A DNA stretch of 64,000 nt from Choristoneura fumiferana (lineage: Eukaryota > Arthropoda > Insecta > Lepidoptera > Tortricidae): contig NC_133501.1 of assembly GCF_025370935.1 (NCBI RefSeq), positions 6,761,296 to 6,825,295 of the forward strand. Reading direction: 5' to 3'. Position numbers and translations under genes: made by a program. The first letter of the stretch is position 1, and every line of letters starts with the position of its first letter. This document shows positions 39,601-51,600 of this stretch, in pieces. Under the pieces are notes generated by a model. It ran no database searches. It saw only the letters and a list, made by a program, of their open reading frames with translations, and was not told the origin of the DNA.

Positions 39601-42600
39601 GAGTGTTCGAGCACGAGGGGCGATTACTCGCTCCACTCGCTCGAGCCGGGCGGCCGCCAAGCTAACAGCGCTGAGCGAGTATCGCTGAGCTAGTTCTATT
39701 GCTCAGCAAGTTTTATGGCTCTTGTCGCTGCGACAAAAGATGTAAGAGCGAGTTCTCGCCGGCAGTGTGAACCGCCAGCGATCAACTATTAATATATGTG
39801 TCTCTTTTACTCACACAGGATCTTATATCTTTTGTTCGTTTCTTGAGCGAGAAAATAGTCGATAGCCAATCGTTTCCTCGCCGGCGGTGAGACAAGTGCC
39901 TTATACTGGACAACTTACGCCTTAAATCGATGATGATGACCTAAACTCGATTTAAGACGTAAGTTAAATAAATAAATAAATATCACGGAACAATTCACAC
40001 CAATTGACCTAGTCCCAAAGTAAGCTTAGCAAAGCTTGTGTTATGGGTACTAAGCAACGGATAAATATAATTATATAGATAGATACATACTTAAATACAT
40101 AGTAAACACCCAAGACCCGAGAACAAACATTCGTATTTTTTCATACAAATATCTGCCCCGACACGGGAATCGAACCCGGGACCTCAAGCTTCGTAGTCAG
40201 GTTCTCTAACCACTAGGCCATCTGGTCGTCTAAAAAGTAAGGTAAGTTATCCGGCATAATATTATTTAACGTAGTTACTGTTGTCTCTTGGACAACGGGA
40301 CAGAATAACAAACAACAAAAAATTTATTGAACCCTCTATGCTTCGTTTTTTTAAGCATTACAAAAAGGGTAAACAATCTTGACGAGTCTTTTTATTGAAA
40401 AACGTTTTTAACCTTTTCGCCGCCACGTCAAATACAAAAGTCACCACCCATACGCCAGGCTTCTATTTCGCAATGTCTAAAATTGAACCTTAACGCAATT
40501 GAACGAAGGTTATCCTATCTTATCTTATATTTAGGGGTCCTTGCGGATACACTTCGACCCGTAGGGATCTTTTGTGTAATTACCCCTCCTTCGCACTTAC
40601 TCTATTGCCTTTATCACCTCGTCCATAAATTGGATGATTTGACGTAGCGGTAGTGCCTTAAAGTCTCCTGGTGCGGGGTATCCGTCGCCAAAGAGTCTCA
40701 TTCTTAATCTGGCAAGGGCGTCCCATTCACGGGCGTTCCATTGTTTTGTCTTCCTCGCCACATATTCTACAGACTTTTGAACGAAGGTTGCTTTTGCATT
40801 GAAGTAATGGACGTTTATATAGGTCGTTGGCGAGGAACCTGCGGTGCGTATTATGAGTCGTTGGCGTCAAAAAGGTTAAAAAACATTAACTATTACTTAT
40901 CAAACCGAAAGCATGTAAATGATCACAATGCTCTTGCTAATTGGTATACATTTGCTGTGACTTATTTTTCAAAAGTGTTCTTCAATAAAAAGACACATCA
41001 AGATCGCTTACCTTCTTTCTAATGCTAAAAAAACGAATTATGATTGGTTTTTTGGAGTCTTTTTGTATTTTTTATTTCAACTCCAAATTTGTTACTTTTA
41101 CGGGTTTCCCGTGAAACCATAGTAAATAGCATAGTAGAAATAAGCAACCTGAGATATGTATCTGTAGAATTATGAGTATGGTCCTTGTATGGTCATTACT
41201 ATGTGTGGTTTATTAAGGATTGGCATTATAGCACTTACGAAACGCCAGTGTTGCCATGCGTGGCGCGCTTGACAGAGCCTGAGATCTGGACGCGGGAAAA
41301 GCGATCGTCAATTGTCAGTTTGTAAAAGAAGTCTGGCCCGAGTCGACAGTCTCAGAAACTGTTACGCGTTTCTTTATTATTTAGCTAGGCTTTTCTTTAA
41401 GTTATTGTGAATCGTTATGATAGTTGCATTTCTAAGATTTCAGTGAACGAGTGTCGTATTGTTTTGGTTTTATCTTGACCACAATTAGTGGACTTTTGTT
41501 AGTTCTTCAAAATAGTTTATTCTGTGCCCGAATCCCACTTGTTATGCCCACATTGATCATGTTACGGTCGGATCCCGGCTCTCTAAGTCCTATCTTACGA
41601 CATATCTATCTATCTATAACAGCCCTTATAGCGCCCGTCTTCGGACATAGGCCTCCTCTCTACTTTTCCAGTCTTACCTATTCATTGCCACTCGCAGCCA
41701 GTTTACGCCAGATATGTATGCATAGGAAAAATCGTGTCTAGATTCCTGTCCAGCAGTGGTGTAGGGGTTATAGCACGCAGCACGATTTGCTGAGGACCTG
41801 GGTTCGATTCCAAGTGCTGGTCTCTTTTTATTTATGTATTTATTGTGAAACAAACAGTCACACAAAGGCAAGGTTACAAATATTTTATATGCAACTATTA
41901 CAGACCTATAGTTTCCAAAAGTACTATAAAAAAATACGAGAAATGCAGCATATTACCGCAATTTTCAAGTATTTGTTTAAAATTACAACTAAATATCACA
42001 CTAACAAAATGTGTACTATATAAATATTTTATTTCTTACCTAAAAACTTGCATTCCTACCTATTTTGTTCTTCCTTATACAAATTTAAAGTTAACATCCA
42101 AAACAAAATAAAGTACATTAACTAATTTTTGTCTTGAAAACATTTTATAATGCGCCTATTGTATTGTTGAATCTGGTTTTTCTTTGCATCCATGTATCAG
42201 TTTGTATTTTCGATAAAAAAACGAAGTATAATTAAAGGTGCAATCAGCTCACCGGCAGTGGACGTGGCCCCGAAGGCGGGCTTGGCCGCGCCGAACAGCG
42301 AGTTGGTCTGTGTGGTATTCTGGGGAGCGCCACCGAAAGAAAATGTACCTGAAAAAAGGTTTTTTTTTGATGAGTGTTTCTCAACCAGTGGCCCTAACCC
42401 CTGGGGGTCCGTGGTCCTGTGCCAGGAGTCCGTAGAGAAAACGAAATTTTTAAATTAAAATACAATCAAATCTGTCCATAACGACATCGATATCGATTGT
42501 CGATCGAAGAGACAGTATAGTACCCGGCGATAATTATTGCACATCGGTCTTCGGAAAAAGACAATTGGCTGTTCACGACGATTTCCCAGCGCTGGCGGCC

Positions 42601-45600
42601 GTCCATCAATCATCGTATTAATTAGTGATGTTTTATATCAAATAAATCCATACTAATATTATAAATGAGAAAGTGTGTTTGTCCGTCTTTCACGCCGTAA
42701 CGAAGCTATGGATCGACGTGATAGGCATAGAGATAGTTTATGGGCCCGAGAGTGACATAGGCTACTTTTTATCCCGGAAAAATGCACAGTTCCCGAGGGA
42801 ACAACGCGCGATAACCGAATACCACGCGGGCGGAGCCGCGGGCAAAAGCTAGTAATAAATAAATAAATATCATGGGACACTTGACCTGGTCCCAAACTAA
42901 GCAAAGCTTGTACTATGGATACTAGGCAACGGATAAATACTGCACCTTTATGGGTTTAATTAGTTTACGTCAAATTAATGACATGTAAACTTCAGATTAT
43001 GCGCAGACAGCTGTTGCAACTACTAGAAAAAGGATAGTTCCCTCTTTTTCCTAAAGATGCCATCGTAAAATATAAAGTTTAAAGGCAACACTAAGGGGCT
43101 GTTCACCGACGGTATTAACTGTGTTAACCGACGGTTAAATGTGATGCCGTCTTAGTCTATTCGAACAAAACAAATAGAGACGGCATCACACCTAACCGCC
43201 AGTTAACACTAATCAATGGATGGTGAAACAGCCCCTAATTGTACGAAATGACTCACTGGTCTGTCCGAAGCCGGTGCCGGTGCCCCCCAGGCCTCCGCCG
43301 CCGAACACACTCGGAGCGCTAGTGGTGGCTGGCTGGCCGAACGCTAAAAAATAGTACATTGTACAACAAGAGCATAAAACGAGCCATTTTATCCAAGACG
43401 TTCATATAGCCACCCGAGCCGGTATGGCGAGGGTGGATAGACACGTCGAGGGGAAAATGGGTTTAATGCTCGAGTTTTTCACTCTGCTTTTTACTTCGAT
43501 TGTGAAGAAATGAAATAGCAACAGTGGAAACAATGATTCACTTTCTATGTATCTTTCGTTTTTTATGCATTATTATAATAATTCCATTATTTTAATTTTA
43601 CTGATTCATTATAATTGATTTGATTGATTTTTAGTTTTATGTAAATAAAAAAAAATTTAAAAAATATATAGAAACTTATTGGTTTGTGGCTGTTGACACC
43701 TGATTACCTTGGTCTTGAGTTGGTATTAGAAGATTTAATTTTATGCACTCTAGTGCATGCTCTAGCATAAAAAGTCATTTTATGTCGCCAAGATACAGAA
43801 TGAACACGAACTTTACGAGCATGAGAAGTGAAAAAGTAATTTATTGAATCAGGCGTTACTTTGCGGAGGTCCATATCAATGAACTAAAAGAATTTCCTTG
43901 CTCACCCGCGACCTTACGATAGCTAAGCTTATGCAAAATATGCGTGTTCATGCAGTTCCTCCACCTCCACACTGTAAGAACACACACAAACCACACAAAC
44001 CCATCTGTCACCACCACCACACCACACTGACGCGTTTCGAACTCAACCAGAGCTCATCTTCAGAGTAATAGTCTAACAACTGGTAGCATGGTGTACAGTT
44101 GTGTTGGTGGTAGTCACTTAATTAATTTTTAACCCCCGACGCAAAAAGAGGGGTGCTATATGTTTGACCGCTATGTGCATCTGTGTGTGTCTGTCAGTGA
44201 CACCATAGCTCTTAATCGGTTGAACCGATTTGAATGCGGTTTTTTTAGAGCAGATTTTCTAGCGATGGTTTTAGAAATGTTTTATCAAACAACTTTTTGT
44301 TGGTTAGGTCACAGTATAAACCCAGCCAGTAATTTACATCCAATTTCGACATGTATAGATGGCTTCACCAAAAATTCTACTCACTGGAACCCCCAAAGAG
44401 GGGCTTAGCCTCGGCAGGCTGGTTGAAGCCCCCGAAGACCCCGGCGGTGGACCCCTTGCGCCCAGCCGTGTAGTCCTCCAAGCGGAGCTCCTCTAGCGAC
44501 TTGCCCTCGTACTCCTGGAGAAAGGCATAAAGTGCTTTTGAATAGATACATATTTTTCATCACACTTGCTCGTAAACAGTGTCGTAACATGCAGGCTACC
44601 TTGGTTGCAACCCCCCAAATAAAACCCTCGACCTTAATGTGCTTGTCATGAAACCCGTGGTCGGTAAATGAGTCATTGTGCGTACTGATACTGATGCGCG
44701 CGCAGCTGCTGCTGGCACATGCTGAGGGAGGGGGAGGGCGGCGCTGCAAAGAGCGCAGCCTAAGGTATCGCCAATATTTGGAAGAATTATATTGTTTCTT
44801 TCAGCAATATATGATTTTACTCGCAAATATGATGAAAAACATTGTATGTCGCACGGGCGGTACTAGAATTACGAACATCGTCTCATTAAAGCCTTCAGTC
44901 TTCGACTTCGGGCTTCTACTAGACTCTCGTTCGTAATTCCTTATTTACCGCCCTTAAGACACAATGCACTATAAAGATACTGCGACCCCTTTAAGTGGCA
45001 TCCGCGACACCCCGTCGTGTCGTGCGGTCCCTCTCGCTCTCTTAATAAGTAGCATAAGTGTCAGAGGGACCGCAGGACACGAACTTCGAGTTTCGAGTTA
45101 CGTAGTAGCCCTGCAGATAGAAAAACAGAGCCGTTGAGGAGCCCCGAACGGGATACCTTCATGCAAGTGATGCAGTGATGTTTGATATTGATGCTCTGCG
45201 AGGCGCCGGACTTGACGACGACGTCGGTGCCCAGCACTGGGTTATACTTGACGTGCGCCGTGCCCGCCGCCGCCGGCTGCTGCCCGAAGCCTCCTGGGGA
45301 GAACCGGCATTCGTTAACTATGGCCACGCCACGTTCCACCTAAAGTCCGCAACGAATACGACCGCGACCGCGAAATGAGGGCTATCGCGTATGAATTCGC
45401 CACTAGAGGCGCTAGTGTAGCGTGAGGTCTCCGAAATGTCAAATCTCATAGTTTTTGGGTGAGCTACGCAGGTTTATTTATAATTAGAATAATTTTGTGA
45501 ATATTTTGCAATACCTGAAATTAATTATGGCAAATATGCGTTCCGGGGCAATGAATGTCTGTGTTTTGAGACAGTTTTGTCTTTCGGAAACCTTTGTTTT

Positions 45601-48600
45601 CCCTTTTTTCCGAACAAAACGGGGACTATGCAACAGTGTGGCATGCTCGATATTTTTATGGTACGGTTTTAAGGTGTATTAAATATGATTTTAATCTAAA
45701 CTTTGTTTTCACGCCCGTAATAACAGACTTTGAAAGCCATACTTAAAAACCTCACGCAACAGTGCGCCATCTAGTGAGACAAAAAACGATAGCCCTCATT
45801 GCCGTTCCACTAACGGTAAAGGCCGGGGGCGTTGCGGGCGAACGTTATTACAGTGCTTTCATTGTAGCACGGTGCGGGTGACACTTGATGTACCGTTTCG
45901 TTTTACTCAAACAAAGTTGCTGCGGTCCAAATATATCGAAGTATATTTCAGTTGTAGCCTGAATATGACTGGCGTAAGATATTTGAACATAAAGAACTAT
46001 GTTATACGAAATAAATTTAAGCTATCAGATTTTTATTATCAATTAATTAAATTCAAAGTATTACGTTTAGTAATGGGACTTAATGGATCTTGAGTTATAT
46101 CTATATTTTTAAGTAAACCTTAAATGACATTGGCTACAGTAAGTTTACGTGGGCGTCTGAATCCCACTTCACGCCTCACACACACTGGCATGCACGCACG
46201 CACACACACACACTACGTGTTTTGTTTTATTATGTTCCCTTTATATTATTGTCTCCTCATTTGTTATTTTTTTACTGTCAACCGCACTCGCAGCTGGCCA
46301 AGTTACAGGCTCAGCCTAGTCTGGTCACTGACGGATAGTCTACTGTTGTAACTTTCTGTTTTCTGTGAAATAAACTATTTTGTATATCGATACTTATTAA
46401 TTGGTAAGACGAATATTCTTGCAGACTCCGTTTGGCCTTTACTTAAGTGGCAAATAATATTCCAACCTAGAATTCCACTAATATCCTCAATAAGATTAGC
46501 GTAATAATCGAATTAATGATGACATTAATTATGATTAAGATTTTAAATTATTAGTAGATAAGTAAGTAATTTGAAAATACAAACTGAAATAAAGATGCAC
46601 AGAAAAAACAGAAAAATAAGACCATCACTGGGAATCGAACCCAGGTCCTCGGTAATCCGTACCGCGTGCTATACCGCTACACCACTGATGGTCAATGTCA
46701 CAAGACATCAGTGGTGTAGCGGTATAGCACGCGGTACGGATTACCGAGGACCTGGGTTCGATTCCCAGTGATGGTCTTATTTTTCTGTTTTTTCTGTGCA
46801 TCTTTATTTCAGTTTGTATTTTCAATTTAGGTTTTACGGGATGACCGTAAAAGTAAAAATTTGGAATTGAAATAAAAAATACAATAAGATTCCAAAAAAC
46901 CAATCTTAAGTAAGTAATTATTAGAAGATTTTATCGACTCAAGTTTCGACACTTTGACTCTCTAGTCTTGTGATATTGACAGCTGTCACCCGCCCCATGC
47001 TACAATGAAAGTACTGTAGTGGAACGCATATCTTGAGCGTCGTATGCACGCAATATAGCGGCATGGCGAAAACATTCTGTGAGAGTAAATATTTCGCATT
47101 GATTGGAGTAAATTTTAAAATTCAACATGGATTCTCGTGAATGTTGTTTGTTATGGTTGTGATTGGTTTTTTTGGAGTCGTTTTGTATTTTTTATTTCAA
47201 CTGCAATTTTGTTACTTTTACGGGTATTCCGGGAAACCATATCGAAAATACAAACTGAGACATGGATGCACAGAACAACCAGAAAAAGAGACCAGCGCTG
47301 GGAATCGAACCCAGGTCCTCAGCAATCCGTGCTGCGTGCTATAACCCCTACACCACCGCTGGACAGGAATCTAGACACGAATTTTTCCTATGCATACATA
47401 TCTCAGGTTGCTTATTTCTACTATGCTACTTATGCAGCAGCACTAGCGCCATCTGTGTTCCGCTCTCATCGAGAGACGTCACACTCTTTCGGAACCAACC
47501 GCTCACCCAGACAAGAGATGTCGCTACTAAGCAATCAAATTATGATTGGTTTTTTTGGAGTCTTTTTGTATTTTTTATTTCAACTCCAAATTTGTTACTT
47601 TTATGGGTATTCCATGAAACCATATCGAAAATACAAACAGACATGGATGCACAGAAAAACCAGAAAAAGAGACCAGCGCTGGGTTATGGTTGTGTTCATG
47701 ACAAAATGAATGAGAAATAATGGCTCTGAAAGTTTATCAAGTTCTGACGACATCTCGCTCATCTGTCATCTGTCATGCCCACTCTGACCCATCTATATTC
47801 TGGGCGCGGGCGCGAGGCGGTCGCCAACAGTGACGTCATCTATGACGTGGAACGATCGCTCGCGACGACCGCGGGCTTTAGGTGGAACGATAGGGGACCA
47901 GTAATGCTCGACCCTATACTACTCAGCCATCACTGTACAACCTGATAATACGAACTCATTTTGGATTAGAATTATCAAGTCGTATAATATTAGGTCGTGC
48001 ATTATTAGGGTGTCCAAATTTTTGCTCGGCCTGTTACTGTACGTCGTTATAATCGGAATCCAATCGAATCGAATGACCATAGATTTGTGTTAGGTTGTGT
48101 TAGGTCCAATTGTGACCACAATGTGCGAGCCGAGCGAGCGTAGCGAGCGTGCCGCGGCAGCGGCCGGCGAAGCGCCAGGACCAAATTAAGTTATTTTCTA
48201 CTAAATTTATTAATATTCGGTCGGTGTACACGAAAAACATGATCAATCGTGCGAATCGATTCCTTGCTGTCAAAAGTGTGCTCCGATTATTAGGTCGTAC
48301 AAAATCAGGTTGTCCAATAGCACCTTGAACATTATCGGTACAAGGTGATAAAGCTCGACCCGTATTCCAAATCATGAGCACGGGTGGAACCTTTGTGCCC
48401 ATACTTTTGTCAAGGTAATCATACTGAAATTGATTATTAACCTCTATTGCAAAATATAATATCGTCTAATGTAATTTTAATTTGTATGCTAGTATAAGAA
48501 AATTATAGAAATAGCAGCATAAGCAAACTTTTGTTAAAATTACCATCTTGAAATGAATGAAATTTTATTCTAATTTTAGTTTTTTTCCTTCACCGTTTTT

Positions 48601-51600
48601 GAGAAAAGCGTGGAAGAGCAAATGTTGGCTTAATATTAGTCCGTTTAATCATAGTAAAATAGGAGAAGTAGAGCCGTGGTGGCCTAGTGGTTTGACCTAT
48701 CGCCTCTCAAGCTCAAGGTCGTGGGTTCGAACCCTGGCTCGCACCTCTGAGTTTTTCGAAATTCATGTGCGGAATTACATTTGAAATTTACCACGAGCTT
48801 CGCGGTGAAGGAAAACATCGTGAGGAAACCTGCACAACCCTGCGAAGCGATTCAATGGTGCGTGCGAAGTTCCCAATCTGCACTGGGCCCGCGTGGGAAC
48901 TATGGCCCAAGCCCTCTTGTTCTGAGAGGAGGCCTGTGCCCAGCAGTGGGACGTATATAGGCAGGGATGATGATGTAAACTCCGACCCTTTAGGAGACTT
49001 AACTGCCTATTCCGGCGCGGACGCTTAGGGTTGTCGATGTCTATTTTAGATTAATTAATTACCCACCGGCAAATAATTTTAGTACGTAATTTAAAATTTT
49101 CTTACGTCTCTGTCTAGACAAACAAGATTCTATGCCGCTATATTACGATTATACTAAATTAAAAAAAAAAAAAAAAATCGACGGAAATTGCAAGAAACTA
49201 TTACACTACACTTATGTACTACTAATTTACAACTATACCTAATACAAAAAATACCTAAGTACGAGTACGCGAACGTAAAAGGTGATCATCTCAAGACGAG
49301 CGAGCTAAAATCAAAACGTACGGCACCGACGGCAGCACAGCCTTGACTAAAGAAAACTTAATCCTCCTTAAATTATCAGTGTGCGCGTGCGGCGGGTGCG
49401 TGCGTACCGGCGCCAACTGGCGCGCACACATTTAAGCCGCGCGATCTACTTTGTTTGTAGTGAAACTTCTCCTATTTTACTATGTTTTAATACTCATACT
49501 CAGCCAGCAATCGCCTACCTCTATGCCACGACAACACAGATTTAAGATTGGTTTTTTGGAATCTTTTTGTATTTTTTATTTCAATTCCAAATTTTTACTT
49601 TTACGGTCATCACGTAAAACCGAAATTGAAAATACAAACTGAAATATAGATGCACAGAAAAAACAGAAAAATAAGACCATCACTGGGAATCGAACCAAGT
49701 CAACGGTACCGACATTTTTTCTGTTTTTTCTGTGCATCACAACACAGATTTATGTTTTTTAGGAGTGTAGGCCACTTCATATCCGCCGTCCTATGTAACT
49801 TTTTAAAATAATTTTCTAGTTGAAATATGCCGCCCCTAGGCCGCGGCCTATACGGTCTATTGACAAATCCAGGACTGCACGACAATAATCTAGCATCACT
49901 GACCAGTATTGGTGCCGAACAGAGTGCTGCCCGTAGCCATGGTCGGCTGTTGGCCGAACAGGGTGCTGGGCTGCGTGGCGCCGAACAGCGTCGAGCCCGT
50001 GTTTGTGGCGCCCGTCGTGTTCGTCGACGTCGCGCCGAACCCGAAACCTGACAACAAAATGATAACCGAAAGGATAAAATATATATATAATAGTTAATAT
50101 TTTATGCATTCGCATGATATTTCATGCGACACTTGACACCAATTGACCCAGTCCCAAACTAAGCAAAACTTGGGCGTGCCTTCAGTCAATTTTCAACTTT
50201 GACGTCATACAAATAAAGCCATTTTTAGTATACCGCTACCCACGTTTACAGATTAAGTAAAAACCATTTTATTTGTGTGACCTCAAAGTTGAAAATTGAC
50301 TGAAGGCAAGCCCATCTGTCAAGTGTTAACTCCAAGTAATCGTAATGTACTGTTGATACTAGGCAACGGATAAACCTACTTACTTATACAGATATATACA
50401 TACTTAAACATCGAAGGCCCGAGAACAAACATTCGTATTATTCATACAAATATCTGCCCCCCCCTGAGGATTGAACCCAGGCAGGACCTCAAACTTCGTA
50501 GCCAGGTTCTCTAAGCACTTGGCCGTCCGGCCGCGTAAAATAAATTATCTCAAACACACGGTGTTTTTTTTTTTGTTGTGTTCCTAAAAATAGGCTTCAA
50601 TTCTTCAAAGTATACCATTGTAAGCCTTAAAATGGCTTCGAAGTATACCATTATAAGCCTTACAATAGGCTTCAAAGTATACCGTTGCAGGCCTTAAAAT
50701 AGGCTTGAAAGTATACTGTTGCAGGCTTTAAAATAGGCTTCAAAGTATACCGTTGCAGGCCTTAAATAGGCTTCAAAGTATACCGTTGCAGGCCTTAAAT
50801 AGGCTTCAAAGTATACTGTTGCAGGCCTTAAATAGGCTTCAAAGTATACCGTTGCAGGCCTTAAATAGGCTTCAAAGTATACCGTTGCAGGCCTTAAATA
50901 GGCTTCAAAGTATACTGTTGCAGGCCTTAAATAGGCTTCAAAGTATACTGTTGCAGGCCTTAAATAGGCTTCAAAGTATACCGTTGCAGGCCTTAAATAA
51001 GCTTCAAAGTATACCGTTGCAGGCCTTAAAATAGGCTTGAAAGTATACTGTTGCAGGCTTTAAAATAGGCTTCAAAGTATAACGTTGCAGGCCTTAAATA
51101 GGCTTCAAAGTATACCGTTGCAGGCCTTAAATAGGCTTCAAAGTATACTGTTGCAGGCCTTAAATAGGCTTCAAAGTATACCGTTGCAGGCCTTAAAATA
51201 GGCTTCAAAATATGCCGTTGTAAGCCTTTAAATAGGCTTCAAAATATACCATTGTAAGCCTTAAAATAGGCTTCAAAGTATACCATTGTAAGCCTTCAAA
51301 TAGGCTTCAAAGTATACCATTGTAAGCCTTCAAATAGGCTTCCATTATAGGCCTTAAAATAGGTTTCAAAGTATACCGTTGCAGGCCTTAAAATAGGCTT
51401 CAAAGTATACCATTGCAGGCCTTAAAATAGGCTTCAAAGTATACCATGTTATGCATCTGTCATTTTCTACAAAAATTTCTAAGTGACATTACTTTCGTTT
51501 AATCCATTCGTACCAGCTCTTGTGAATCGATCTGTACGTAACCGGGCACTCACCAGTGGGCTTGGCCTGGAAGGGCTGCGCGGGCGCACCGAACAGCGGC

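Noticed and set aside
46625..46780. Canonical tRNA genes from the tRNA-like folds
   Set aside because: The folds are SINE heads: repeated many times, attached to the same tail, with broken or unusual arms. No stand-alone tRNA was seen.
50753..51208. Long ORFs on both strands through the 33-bp minisatellite
   Set aside because: They exist only because the unit is a multiple of three without stops. The array is intronic and has no start context or homology.
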